Shown here: positions 59,301-64,000 of the stretch, piece by piece
Layout of the letters: each line of letters begins with the position of its first letter
Position numbering within the stretch: position 1 is the stretch's first letter
DNA from: Salvelinus alpinus
Taxonomy: Eukaryota > Chordata > Actinopteri > Salmoniformes > Salmonidae
Assembly (NCBI RefSeq): GCF_045679555.1
Contig: NC_092089.1
Coordinates: 7,298,506-7,362,505, forward strand
Length of the DNA stretch: 64,000 nt
Direction: 5' to 3'
The notes under the pieces: generated by a model
The model's database searches: none
Told to the model about the DNA's origin: nothing
The model's input: only the letters and a program-made list of their open reading frames with translations
Program-made: the position numbers and the translations under genes

Positions 59301-60420
59301 TAATGTCCTGGTAATGTGTTGTATTACTGTCCTGGTCAGGTGATGGACAGTAATGTGTTGTATTAATGTCCTGGTCAGGTGATGGATAGTAATGTGTTGT
59401 ATTAATGTCCTGGTCAGGTGATGGATAGTAATGTGTTATATTAATGTCCTGGTAATGTGTTGTATTAATGTCCTGGTCAGGTGATGGATAGTAATGTGTT
59501 ATATTAATGTCCTGGTAATGTGTTGTATTAATGTCCTGGTCAGGTGATGGATAGTAATGTGTTATATTAATGTCCTGGTAATGTGTTGTATTACTGTCCT
59601 GGTCAGGTGATGGACAGTAATGTGTTGTATTAATGTCCTGGTCAGGTGGTGGATAGTAATGTGTTGTATTAATGTCCTGGTCAGGTGATGGATAGTAATG
59701 TGTTGTATTAATGTCCTGGTCAGGTGGTGGACAGTAATGTGTTGTATTAATGTCCTGGTCAGGTGGTGGACAGTAATGTGTTGTATTAATGTCCTGGTCA
59801 GGTGATGGATAGTAATGTGTTGTATTAATGTCCTGGTCAGGTGGTGGACAGTAATGTGTTGTATTAATGTCCTGGTCAGGTGGTGGACAGTAATGTGTTG
59901 TATTAATGTCCTGGTCAGGTGATGGATAGTAATGTGTTGTATTAATGTCCTGGTCAGGTGGTGGATAGTAATGTGTTGTTCTCTACAGATGTGTTTCCAG
60001 GTACTCCTATGCATCATGCCGGAGGCCCAGAGCAGAGCCAGTGTACCTTCAGACCCTCCACCTCTCCTCTCACCCACTCCTCCCCCTCACAGACCTCCTT
60101 CCCCAGCCAAGAAGGGTACACTGCTGCTTCAAATCAACCAATCCATCAATCAATGATTAAATCAATCAGTTGTGTCAGGTTGTTGCCCTCTACTGTGTAC
60201 CTCCTAGTTGCAGTTTATCCTAAATCTTGTATTTCTCTCTGGTCTCTGGTGCCTCTCCAGGACTGTCTCTCCCCCCTCCTCCAGGGTAGGGGACAGAAGA
60301 CCTCCCAGTGATCTCACTCCTCCCCAGTCTGAGTGGAGCTGTTCCAGTCCCAGCCTCAGCAGACTGACGTACATCTCTCTGAATGACAGCACTGACATCC
60401 CAACACCTGACAGACACAAG
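26159..60420 (+). CDS. cep192: Centrosomal protein 192, 5' part of gene (19 coding exons; continues past window)
   Basis: Nineteen exons join into 4266 nt, 1422 codons, without a stop; the final splice is in phase 0 at 60420. Cep192 (SPD-2 family) is the scaffold of the pericentriolar material. It recruits Plk4 for centriole duplication and Aurora A and Plk1 for centrosome maturation and spindle assembly. Recognised landmarks: the N-terminus [20 protein letters not shown] with a conserved Ser-Thr pair at 44-45 (Plk1 polo-box docking site in human, T44); the acidic [15 protein letters not shown] at about 212-228 (Plk4-binding region); [20 protein letters not shown] at about 602-621 (Aurora A-binding region); [78 protein letters not shown]. 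The C-terminal PapD/ASH-like domains are not in the window (human protein about 2500 residues). Almost every intron carries a minisatellite. Confidence 0.93.
26502..26612 (+). CDS. cep192: cep192 coding exon 2 (codons 56-93)
   Basis: It encodes [20 protein letters not shown] then [10 protein letters not shown]. Human has QASYLVEGRFSV and LQLSFQDD. The acceptor is CTCTCCAG and the donor GAGCT|GTGAGT; phase 2 at both ends. Confidence 0.93.
26790..27165. repeat. 26-bp tandem repeat in cep192 intron 2, about 14 copies
   Basis: Units of GGAGAAGTACAGGGTTAAGG then AGCCCC, with variable lengths between copies. It ends about 75 bp before the exon 3 acceptor. Before it, 26613-26789 is single-copy intron. 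Confidence 0.94.
27240..27394 (+). CDS. cep192: cep192 coding exon 3 (codons 93-145)
   Basis: It encodes [20 protein letters not shown] then [11 protein letters not shown] to SEHGD. The acceptor CCACCTCTCAG follows a (CT)n pyrimidine tract. The donor is GACG|GTAACA, phase 1. Confidence 0.88.
27429..27562 (+). mobile_element. tRNA-derived SINE copy
   Basis: The head GTGTGGCTCAGTTGGTAGAG has an A-box-like motif, and GGTTCGATTCC is a clear B box. The tail AAGTGGCTTTGGATAAAAGC ATCTGCTAAATGACA is typical of fish SINEs. It sits 34 bp after the exon 3 donor and ends in a T-rich/ATT microsatellite. Confidence 0.85.
27563..27720. repeat. Irregular (TTA)n/(AGT)n microsatellite
   Basis: Runs of TTATTATTAGTAGTAGT type directly after the SINE, probably grown from its tail. 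Confidence 0.9.
27770..31010. repeat. 47-bp minisatellite in cep192 intron 3, about 69 copies
   Basis: Units of CTTCACTAGTTGATAGATCA then GTGATGTCCATCAGGCTGGT and CTCCGTC. Marker variants (GGCCTCCG with CCATAAGG; the duplicated CCGTCCATCAGG; GTGTTTCAC with ATCACCATC) recur in the same order near 28.14 kb and 29.41 kb. This gives a higher-order period of about 1.27 kb. Confidence 0.97.
31063..31124 (+). CDS. cep192: cep192 coding exon 4 (codons 145-165)
   Basis: A 62-nt exon encoding [20 protein letters not shown] after the split Asp codon. The acceptor is CCCTATCAG and the donor AAAG|GTATCA, phase 0. Support comes from frame continuity; I cannot recall a matching human segment. Confidence 0.82.
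31160..33160. repeat. 39-52-bp minisatellite in cep192 intron 4, about 45 copies
   Basis: Units of CTGTCCAGGCCTTTAGGGTC then CAGTATGGGTGGTAGCC and a variable ACCTCTCCCTCCCC. The unit end TCCCTCCCCCTGTCCAG|G resembles an acceptor. A rare GGGTTCAGT unit near 31711 and 32435 shows a block period of about 724 bp. Two copies of the true exon 5 acceptor region (near 32230-32285 and 33005-33070) are embedded. Confidence 0.96.
33194..33335 (+). CDS. cep192: cep192 coding exon 5 (codons 166-213)
   Basis: It encodes [20 protein letters not shown] then [20 protein letters not shown] and SMNSDVT, Ser/Asp-rich. The acceptor is CTGGGATCCAG; the same acceptor sequence occurs twice upstream in the array. 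The donor is ACAG|GTGAGG, phase 1. Confidence 0.88.
33515..34555. repeat. 41-bp minisatellite in cep192 intron 5, about 25 copies
   Basis: Units of CTGGTGGGGGTTATAGCTGT then GTATTGTGTCTGAACACCTCT. One unit contains an uninterrupted run of 18 G at 33619-33636. Confidence 0.97.
34600..34715 (+). CDS. cep192: cep192 coding exon 6 (codons 213-251), acidic Plk4-binding region
   Basis: It encodes [20 protein letters not shown] then VSPAMQRG and EIPVA. The acidic stretch matches human DDDIDDEMFYDDHLEAYFEQ. In human that segment binds the cryptic polo box of Plk4 and brings it to the mother centriole. The acceptor is GATCCCCAG and the donor GCT|GTAAGG, phase 0. Confidence 0.92.
34725..35095. repeat. 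22-bp pyrimidine-rich repeat after the exon 6 donor, about 16 copies
   Basis: Units of CTTTCTCCCCTCTCTCCCCC TG. The + strand is almost pure pyrimidine for about 370 bp with one G per unit. Open frames on both strands here come from the repeat. Confidence 0.96.
35163..35252 (+). CDS. cep192: cep192 coding exon 7 (codons 252-281)
   Basis: It encodes [20 protein letters not shown] then [10 protein letters not shown]. The acceptor is TTGATTTTCAG and the donor CAG|GTGGAT, phase 0 at both ends. Confidence 0.87.
35305..35425. repeat. 20-bp tandem repeat in cep192 intron 7
   Basis: Five to six units of AGACACACAGGCGGGCGGGC. The short stretch after it (35426-35563) shows nothing. Confidence 0.93.
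35564..37968. repeat. 38-bp minisatellite in cep192 intron 7, about 63 copies
   Basis: Units of CAAGCATCTTCTAGAGATCT then GTTGATAGGACAGGCACC. It is very homogeneous: nearly all variation is CACC versus CGCC and GACAGG versus GAGAGG. Low divergence suggests recent expansion or active homogenisation. Confidence 0.97.
38207..39715. repeat. 40-bp minisatellite in cep192 intron 7, about 38 copies
   Basis: Units of GTGGGCTGTGATTGACAGCT then GAGCAGCCAGTGTTGACTAG. The period is exactly 40 bp with no indel in the array. Variants (ACAAATGAGG, GGCAACTGAG, GGTTGACAGC, GGCTTTGATT) recur in ordered blocks. Between it and the 38-bp array, 37969-38206 is single-copy intron. Confidence 0.97.
39712..39765 (+). 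mobile_element. HpaI-type SINE tail fragment
   Basis: TGTTCTTAACTGACCTGCCTCGTTAAATGAAG is the diagnostic 3' end of this salmonid SINE family (compare 44434-44584), here without its body. Confidence 0.6.
39990..40265 (-). mobile_element. Non-LTR retrotransposon reverse transcriptase fragment, frameshifted
   Basis: On the minus strand, [20 protein letters not shown] (about 40160-40222) is a typical RT motif. It is followed in another frame by [20 protein letters not shown] (about 40080-40140), which carries the catalytic ADD box, and [17 protein letters not shown] (about 40030-40080). One frameshift between the two blocks and missing flanks show a dead copy. The clade cannot be named by eye. 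Confidence 0.8.
40266..40570. other. Single-copy part of cep192 intron 7
   Basis: AT-rich intron. It may include more of the retrotransposon, but I see no certain motif. Confidence 0.5.
40572..40915. repeat. About 30-bp tandem repeat in cep192 intron 7, 11 copies
   Basis: Units of CTCTGGCTCGGTTGGGCCTG then GTTGGCTACGT, with variants CGGTGGGG, CGCCGGGG and CGGGCGGGGT. Open frames in three phases are repeat artefacts. Confidence 0.94.
41140..41283 (+). CDS. cep192: cep192 coding exon 8 (codons 282-329)
   Basis: It encodes [20 protein letters not shown] then [11 protein letters not shown] to SSTSRQL, acidic and Ser-rich. The acceptor GGTTTCCAG keeps the frame. The stronger-looking CTATTTCAG 49 bp upstream would bring an in-frame TGA, so it was rejected. 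The donor is CTG|GTATGA, phase 0. Confidence 0.82.
41517..41661 (+). CDS. cep192: cep192 coding exon 9 (codons 330-378)
   Basis: It encodes [20 protein letters not shown] then [20 protein letters not shown] and GQVINTVT. The acceptor is CTGTGTTAG and the donor ACAG|GTAACA, phase 1. A Tc1 element starts nine bases after the donor. Confidence 0.88.
41671..42799 (+). mobile_element. Tc1/mariner-type transposon, internally deleted and 3'-truncated
   Basis: The left end is ACTGAACAAAAATAGGAAAT then GTGTTGGTCCCATGTTTCAT. Transposase-derived stretches follow: near 42165-42330 a block reading close to GVMVLG and [16 protein letters not shown] (catalytic-core context), and near 42400-42560 the C-terminal part ([20 protein letters not shown]). 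Several hundred bases are missing at about 42115-42122, where CACGTGTA joins TGGCGTTGTG. The right terminal repeat is cut off after TTCCTTATATGAAC. Frameshifts and stops make it inactive. It resembles the abundant Tc1 family of salmonids. Confidence 0.88.
42800..43065. repeat. 21-bp tandem repeat in cep192 intron 9, about 12 copies
   Basis: Units of CTCTGGGTGGACGTTGGGGA C. Because 21 is a multiple of three, two + strand frames stay open through it. It abuts the broken end of the Tc1 copy and stops about 15 bp before the exon 10 acceptor. Confidence 0.95.
43081..43343 (+). CDS. cep192: cep192 coding exon 10 (codons 378-465)
   Basis: It encodes a Gly/Ser-rich start ([20 protein letters not shown]) and then [20 protein letters not shown] to [11 protein letters not shown]. 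The acceptor is TTCTTCACCAG and the donor CTG|GTGAGT, phase 0. Confidence 0.88.
43631..43780 (+). CDS. cep192: cep192 coding exon 11 (codons 466-515)
   Basis: It encodes [20 protein letters not shown] then [15 protein letters not shown] to QSSFHLSQ. The acceptor is TTGTGCAG and the donor CAG|GTACAC; phase 0 at both ends. Confidence 0.87.
43921..44173 (+). CDS. cep192: cep192 coding exon 12 (codons 516-600)
   Basis: It encodes [20 protein letters not shown] then [20 protein letters not shown] and [11 protein letters not shown]. Acidic and Ser-rich clusters dominate. The acceptor is CTATACCAG and the donor CCGG|GTAAGT, phase 1. Confidence 0.88.
44180..44433. repeat. 29-bp tandem repeat after the exon 12 donor, about 8 copies
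   Basis: Units of CTCCCCGCGTAGTGGTCCGG then TACAAACGG, starting about 10 bp into intron 12. Confidence 0.95.
44434..44584 (+). mobile_element. HpaI-type SINE, internally shortened
   Basis: The head GGTTGTTAGAGCGTTGGGCC is followed by ATAACCGAAAGGTTGCTGG, then the body TTCTGCCCCTGAACACGGCA and the tail AAGAATTTGTTCTTAACTGA CTTGCCTAGTTAAATAAG. The part with the family's HpaI site (GTTAAC after CGGCA) is missing. This family is restricted to salmonids, which supports the host assignment. Confidence 0.82.
44584..44705. repeat. 21-bp tandem repeat, 6 copies
   Basis: Units of GATCCCTGGGCGGACGGGTC A, directly after the SINE tail. Confidence 0.95.
44706..45090. repeat. 45-bp tandem repeat in cep192 intron 12, about 8 copies
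   Basis: Units of TTTAATATCTAATCAACTAG then ATCCAGGATCCTTACAGGGG TCATG. After it, 45091-45280 is single-copy intron. Confidence 0.95.
45281..45715. repeat. 60-70-bp tandem repeat seeded by the exon 13 acceptor, about 6 copies
   Basis: Units of TGTGTGATCCAG|CCTCTCAC then AGTGTGGTCTACCAGAACGA G, followed by GTCTGTGTGTTTCATTGTCC and a (TG)n stretch. The last copy is the real acceptor and first bases of exon 13 (SHSVVYQNE). The first copy has a 9-bp core in inverted orientation at 45309-45317. Confidence 0.95.
45684..45827 (+). CDS. cep192: cep192 coding exon 13 (codons 600-648), Aurora A-binding region
   Basis: It encodes [20 protein letters not shown] then [15 protein letters not shown] to EDFVPG. 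Human has [20 protein letters not shown]. This part of vertebrate Cep192 binds Aurora A. The acceptor GTGATCCAG is the last of several copies. The CACAG 10 bases further on would break the frame. The donor is GGCA|GTAAGT, phase 1. Confidence 0.94.
45995..52592. repeat. About 41-bp minisatellite filling cep192 intron 13, about 165 copies
   Basis: Units of GGTTAGTATCAGCCTAGCGT then TTAGTTTGGTACAGCCGGGG, with a variable G-run and a frequent form lacking TAGTT. Rare variants recur in the same order: TTTAGATTGG near 46341 and 47707, and TTTGGAACAGCC near 47241 and 48606. This gives a higher-order period of about 1365 bp. At 45828-45994 the intron is single-copy. Confidence 0.97.
52593..53280. other. 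Single-copy part of cep192 intron 13, with one repeat fragment
   Basis: No exon is seen. A fragment of the interspersed repeat also present at 22088 lies at about 52797-52930. Confidence 0.6.
52797..52930. mobile_element. Salmonid-type interspersed repeat fragment
   Basis: The order GTATTTGTCAAGTCCCCCG, AATACAACAGGTGTAGACCT, TACAGTCAAATGCTTACGTA and CTAACCAACAGTGCA matches the family at 22088-22265. Confidence 0.65.
53290..54165. repeat. 50-60-bp tandem repeat seeded by the exon 14 acceptor, about 17 copies
   Basis: Units of GTCCTGTTTTATTGTGTTCC AG|GTAACACCATAGACAGATC with a short variable end (AGGAGTT, ACCAGTGTGCTGGAGTT). The last copy is the real acceptor of exon 14. Each unit puts an acceptor-like TTTTATTGTGTTCCAG directly against a donor-like GTAAC. 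Confidence 0.96.
54154..54443 (+). CDS. cep192: cep192 coding exon 14 (codons 648-744)
   Basis: It encodes [20 protein letters not shown] then [16 protein letters not shown] and [30 protein letters not shown]. Human has [20 protein letters not shown]. The acceptor GTGTTCCAG is the last copy of the array; the one 59 bp upstream shifts the frame to a stop. The donor is CGG|GTATGG, phase 0. Confidence 0.93.
54527..55600. repeat. 73-75-bp tandem repeat in cep192 intron 14, about 13 copies
   Basis: Units of TTTTAGTTGAGGAATACGAG then GCTTCGGTCTGGGAAACCTG, CCCGCGGTGCGTAGGGACAG and TAGGGTTGGTGTCC. A SINE (54610-54765) sits in the first unit only. Confidence 0.95.
54610..54765 (-). mobile_element. 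tRNA-derived SINE inside the tandem array
   Basis: Same family and orientation as 11801-11980: minus-strand head TGGCTCAGTTGGTAGAGCAT, tail AAGTCGCTCTGGATAAGAGC and AAATGTAAATG repeats. The copy is cleanly bounded by array sequence. Confidence 0.82.
55679..55820 (+). CDS. cep192: cep192 coding exon 15 (codons 745-792)
   Basis: It encodes [20 protein letters not shown] then [20 protein letters not shown] and HDHTMNT. Human has PSFGYFIRSPEKREPIALIR. The acceptor is TTCTCTCCAG and the donor ACAG|GTACGT, phase 1. Confidence 0.94.
55845..56545. repeat. 40-52-bp tandem repeat in cep192 intron 15, about 16 copies
   Basis: Units of GGCCAGCCAGTAAGACACTT then ATTCCTGATTCCCACTGTGA, some with an extra GGCCGGCCAGCTCA. 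56546-56678 is single-copy. Confidence 0.95.
56679..57218 (+). CDS. cep192: cep192 coding exon 16 (codons 792-972), with coding minisatellite
   Basis: It encodes [20 protein letters not shown], then five in-frame copies of a 17-residue Pro/Ser-rich unit ([17 protein letters not shown]), then [40 protein letters not shown] and RQQQKG. The last block matches human [20 protein letters not shown]. The acceptor is TTCTTGTAG and the donor CCAG|GTATCC, phase 1. Confidence 0.92.
56756..57020 (+). repeat. cep192: 51-bp coding tandem repeat, 5 copies (17 residues each)
   Basis: In-frame repeat inside exon 16, variants [14 protein letters not shown] and SPGQSLP. The open minus-strand frames over it are shadows. 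Confidence 0.95.
57347..58411 (+). CDS. cep192: cep192 coding exon 17 (codons 972-1327)
   Basis: Largest exon, 1065 nt. It begins [18 protein letters not shown] with two internal in-frame duplications: [10 protein letters not shown] twice and [13 protein letters not shown] twice (39 bp). Then come [20 protein letters not shown] (human LDMEKYLKKTEVS) and [13 protein letters not shown], followed by a long low-complexity Ser/Pro/Ala-rich region and [14 protein letters not shown] (human KHVTFENHR). It is likely disordered. The acceptor is TGATTCCCAG and the donor GACG|GTCAGT, phase 1. Confidence 0.92.
58620..59985. repeat. 39-bp minisatellite in cep192 intron 17, about 35 copies
   Basis: Units of GTCCTGGTCAGGTGATGGAT then AGTAATGTGTTGTATTAAT, some shortened to CCTGGTAATGTGTTGTATT. 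It runs to within a few bases of the exon 18 acceptor; the last unit's ATGTGTTG passes into TTCTCTACAG. 58412-58619 is single-copy. Confidence 0.97.
59989..60115 (+). CDS. cep192: cep192 coding exon 18 (codons 1327-1369)
   Basis: It encodes [20 protein letters not shown] then [22 protein letters not shown]. Human has [16 protein letters not shown]. The acceptor is TTCTCTACAG and the donor GAAGG|GTACAC, phase 2. Intron 18 (60116-60260) is short and array-free. Confidence 0.93.
60261..60420 (+). CDS. cep192: cep192 coding exon 19 (codons 1369-1422), last exon in window
   Basis: It encodes [20 protein letters not shown] then [23 protein letters not shown]. Human has VSRLTYVSEPESSYP. The acceptor is GCCTCTCCAG and the donor AAG|GTATAG, phase 0. 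The last 26 bases plus the donor are the first unit of the array that follows. Confidence 0.92.
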
Positions 60421-63055
60421 GTATAGTAGGCATGACAGCATCCCAACACCTGACAGACACAAGGAATAGTAGGCATGACAGCATCCCAACACCTGACAGA
60501 CACAAGGTATAGTAGGCATGACAGCACGGCATCCCAACACCTGACAGACACAAGGTATAGTAGGCATGACAGCATCCCAACACCTGACAGACACAAGGTA
60601 TAGTAGGCATGACAGCACGGCATCCCAACACCTGACAGACACAAGGTATAGTAGGCATGACAGCATCCCAACACCTGACAGACACAAGGAATAGTAGGCA
60701 TGACAGCATCCCAACACCTGACAGACACAAGGTATAGTTGGCATGACAGCATCCCAACACCTGACAGACACAAGGAATAGTAGGCATGACAGCACGGCAT
60801 CCCAACACCTGACAGAGACAAGGTATAGTTGGCATGACAGCATCCCAACACCTGACAGACACAAGGTATAGTAGGCATGACAGCATCCCAACACCTGACA
60901 GACACAAGGTATAGTTGGCATGACAGCATCCCAACACCTGACAGAGACAAGGTATAGTTGGCATGACAGCATCCCAACACCTGACAGACACAAGGTATAG
61001 TTGGCATGACAGCACGGCATCCCAACACCTGACAGAGACAAGGTATAGTTGGCATGACAGCATCCCAACACCTGACAGACACAAGGTATAGTATGCATGA
61101 CAGCATCCCAACACCTGACAGAGACAAGGTATAGTTGGCATGACAGCATCCCAACACCTGACAGACACAAGGTATAGTATGCATGACAGCATCCCAACAC
61201 CTGACAGAGACAAGGTATAGTTGGCATGACAGCATCCCAACACCTGACAGACACAAGGTATAGTTGGCATGACAGCATCCCAACACCTGACAGACACAAG
61301 GTATAGTATGCATGACAGCATCCCAACACCTGACAGAGACAAGGTATAGTTGGCATGACAGCATCCCAACACCTGACAGACACAAGGAATAGTAGGCATG
61401 ACAGCACGGCATCCCAACACCTGACAGACACAAGGTATAGTAGGCATGACAGCATCCCAACACCTGACAGACACAAGGTATAGTTGGCATGACAGCACGG
61501 CATCCCAACACCTGACAGACACAAGGTATAGTTGGCATGACAGCACGGCATCCCAACACCTGACAGACACAAGGTATAGTAGGCATGACAGCATCCCAAC
61601 ACCTGACAGACACAAGGTATAGTAGGCATGACAGCATCCCAACACCTGACAGAGACAAGGTATAGTTGGCATGACAGCACGGCATCCCAACACCTGACAG
61701 ACACAAGGTATAGTAGGCATGACAGCACGGCATCCCAACACCTGACAGACACAAGGTATAGTTGGCATGACAGCACGGCATCCCAACACCTGACAGACAC
61801 AAGGTATAGTAGGCATGACAGCATCCCAACACCTGACAGACACAAGGAATAGTAGGCATGACAGCACGGCATCCCAACACCTGACAGACACAAGGTATAG
61901 TTGGCATGACAGCATCCCAACACCTGACAGACACAAGGTATAGTATGCATGACAGCATCCCAACACCTGACAGAGACAAGGTATAGTTGGCATGACAGCA
62001 TCCCAACACCTGACAGACACAAGGAATAGTAGGCATGACAGCACGGCATCCCAACACCTGACAGACACAAGGTATAGTAGGCATGACAGCATCCCAACAC
62101 CTGACAGACACAAGGTATAGTATGCATGACAGCACGGCATCCCAACACCTGACAGACACAAGGTATAGTAGGCATGACAGCATCCCAACACCTGACAGAC
62201 ACAAGGAATAGTTGGCATGACAGCATCCCAACACCTGACAGACACAAGGTATAGTAGGCATGACAGCACGGCATCCCAACACCTGACAGAGACAAGGTAT
62301 AGTTGGCATGACAGCACGGCATCCCAACACCTGACAGAGACAAGGTATAGTTGGCATGACAGCACGGCATCCCAACACCTGACAGACACAAGGTATAGTA
62401 GGCATGACAGCACGGCATCCCAACACCTGACAGACACAAGGTATAGTTGGCATGACAGCATCCCAACACCTGACAGACACAAGGTATAGTAGGCATGACA
62501 GCATCCCAACACCTGACAGACACAAGGTATAGTTGGCATGACAGCATCCCAACACCTGACAGACACAAGGTATAGTTGGCATGACAGCATCCCAACACCT
62601 GACAGAGACAAGGTATAGTAGGCATGACAGCATCCCAACACCTGACAGAGACAAGGTATAGTTGGCATGACAGCATCCCAACACCTGACAGAGACAAGGT
62701 ATAGTAGGCATGACAGCATCCCAACACCTGACAGAGACAAGGTATAGTTGGCATGACAGCATCCCAACACCTGACAGACACAAGGTATAGTTGGCATGAC
62801 AGCATCCCAACACCTGACAGAGACAAGGTATAGTAGGCATGACAGCATCCCAACACCTGACAGAGACAAGGTATAGTTGGCATGACAGCATCCCAACACC
62901 TGACAGAGACAAGGTATAGTAGGCATGACAGCATCCCAACACCTGACAGAGACAAGGTATAGTTGGCATGACAGCATCCCAACACCTGACAGAGACAAGG
63001 TATAGTTGGCATGACAGCACGGCATCCCAACACCTGACAGACACAAGGTATAGTA
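60395..63055. repeat. 43/48-bp minisatellite seeded by the exon 19 donor, about 60 copies
   Basis: Units of CATCCCAACACCTGACAGAC ACAAG|GTATAGTAGGCATGA CAG, with a 5-bp CACGG insertion in some. Every unit repeats the exon 19 end and donor; retention of any copy gives GTA TAG, a stop. The three very long minus-strand open frames (about 930-945 codons) exist because the unit has no stop on that strand. Confidence 0.97.
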
Positions 63056-63500
63056 GGCAGAGACTGGACCTCGTATGGGCTTCTCTTTCAAAAACTCCTT
63101 TCCATGTCTCAGTGGGATTCCATCGGGCAATTTACAAATGACCAAGAGATCAATCGCACGTTGCCTGACCGAGGCCCGGCCTCTGGTCGTTCTCGCCTCT
63201 CTTCTTTGCGGAAGTGATCAGGACGGCTCCTGAAGCTCGCCTCGGTGTGACTTGAATTCCCGTCTTCCTGCTTAACAGTTCACAGGCAAACCTTGAGGTC
63301 AATGGAGTCGATAGTGTACAATACTTACCGAATGGAAAATGTGTTTTCTACTTCTGGTTCCGGTGGTAGATAATGTGACACGGCGAGCCATCGCGTCTTG
63401 GTTAACCCGTGCCGTGAGGCTTAAGCTAACATGGTTAGCTCGCTGGAAAGATTAATCTGACAACACGCAGTTCCCTTTGGCTAGCTTTCCATACCTGGAG
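63056..63500. other. cep192 intron 19, single-copy part
   Basis: I see no exon with a supporting match; the next cep192 exon is probably beyond the window. Confidence 0.55.
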
Positions 63501-63504
63501 AGGT

Positions 63505-63830
63505 AGAATCTAGCTGCCGTCTCAGCCCGCCGTGTGGGCTAGCTGCCGTCTCAGCCCGCCGTGTGGGCTAGCTGCCCTCTCAGCCCGCCGTGTGGGCTAG
63601 CTGCCCTCTCAGCCCGCCGTGTGGGCTAGCTGCCCTCTCAGCCCGCCGTACGGGCTAGCTGCCCTCTCAGCCCGCCGTGTGGGCTAGCTGCCCTCTCAGC
63701 CCGCCGTCTCAGCCCGCCGTGCGGGCTAGCTTCCCTCTCAGCCCGCCGTGCGGGCTAGCTGCCCTCTCAGCCCGCCGTGCGGGCTAGCTGCCCTCTCAGC
63801 CCGCCGTGCGGGCTAGCTGCCCTCTCAGTT
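63505..63830. repeat. 29-bp tandem repeat in cep192 intron 19, about 11 copies
   Basis: Units of GGGCTAGCTGCCCTCTCAGC CCGCCGTGT. The last 170 bp of the window show nothing further. Confidence 0.95.
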
Positions 63831-64000
63831 GGGAGACATCCCATGGTGGTTTTATGAAGGGAGCGCGTTGCTTACGCCCGGCCTCCAAGTCCTTAGTCCC
63901 ACCTTGGGACCTTTTTGTTGTTTGTTATTGTGCTTGAAGCTATTTCCCAGAAGCCTTTAGAGCTGCTGGAAAGCGTAGAGATGACATCACTCTCCTTTTT

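Noticed and set aside
60204-63145. Three overlapping minus-strand open frames of about 930-945 codons
   Set aside because: They follow a 43/48-bp unit that has no stop codon in any minus-strand frame. The predicted proteins are the same Cys-rich phrase repeated, and the region is intron 19 of cep192.

Overview
This is vertebrate nuclear DNA, very probably from a salmonid fish. It has multi-exon genes with GT-AG introns, a salmonid-type Tc1/mariner copy, an HpaI-type SINE and other tRNA-derived SINE copies. It also carries an extreme load of intronic minisatellites. I recognised the families by eye; no database search was run. The species cannot be told from the window.

Two protein-coding genes lie head to tail on the + strand. 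The first is seh1l (nucleoporin Seh1 / GATOR2 subunit). It is complete: 9 coding exons from 1282 to 23042, a CDS of 1305 nt and 434 residues. The second is cep192 (centrosomal protein 192). Its 5' part is present as 19 coding exons from 26159 to 60420, which join into 4266 nt or 1422 codons in one open frame. The rest of the gene lies beyond the right edge. SEH1L and CEP192 are also neighbours in human (18p11.2), so this is conserved synteny. All exon junctions keep the reading frame. All introns are GT-AG except seh1l intron 2, which is GC-AG.

Layout. 1-1010: retrotransposon RNase H fragment, a 44-bp array and an interspersed repeat. 1011-23042: seh1l, with introns almost filled by arrays (77/78 bp at 2967-6640; 33-39 bp at 6741-9048; 84, 48 and 28 bp at 9584-11632; 46 bp at 13112-21398, containing a 100-N assembly gap). 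23043-25290: seh1l 3' UTR and intergenic DNA with short arrays. 25290-26158: cep192 promoter and 5' UTR. 26159-64000: cep192, with arrays in nearly every intron; the largest are 27770-31010, 31160-33160, 33515-34555, 35564-37968, 38207-39715, 45995-52592, 58620-59985 and 60395-63055. Adding my approximate array spans gives about 45 kb of the 64 kb.

The most striking pattern is that many arrays are made from the gene's own splice junctions. Units of at least five arrays copy an exon end plus its donor, or an acceptor plus the start of its exon. Two further arrays carry acceptor-like sites. One array copies the last codons and stop codon of seh1l. This leaves tens of decoy splice sites next to single real ones. 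Several arrays also show a second, longer period of 0.55 to 1.4 kb.

The two proteins act in different structures. Seh1 is a beta-propeller of the Nup107-160 nuclear pore complex and of GATOR2. Cep192 is the pericentriolar scaffold that recruits Plk4, Aurora A and Plk1. Their adjacency looks like inherited synteny rather than a functional unit.
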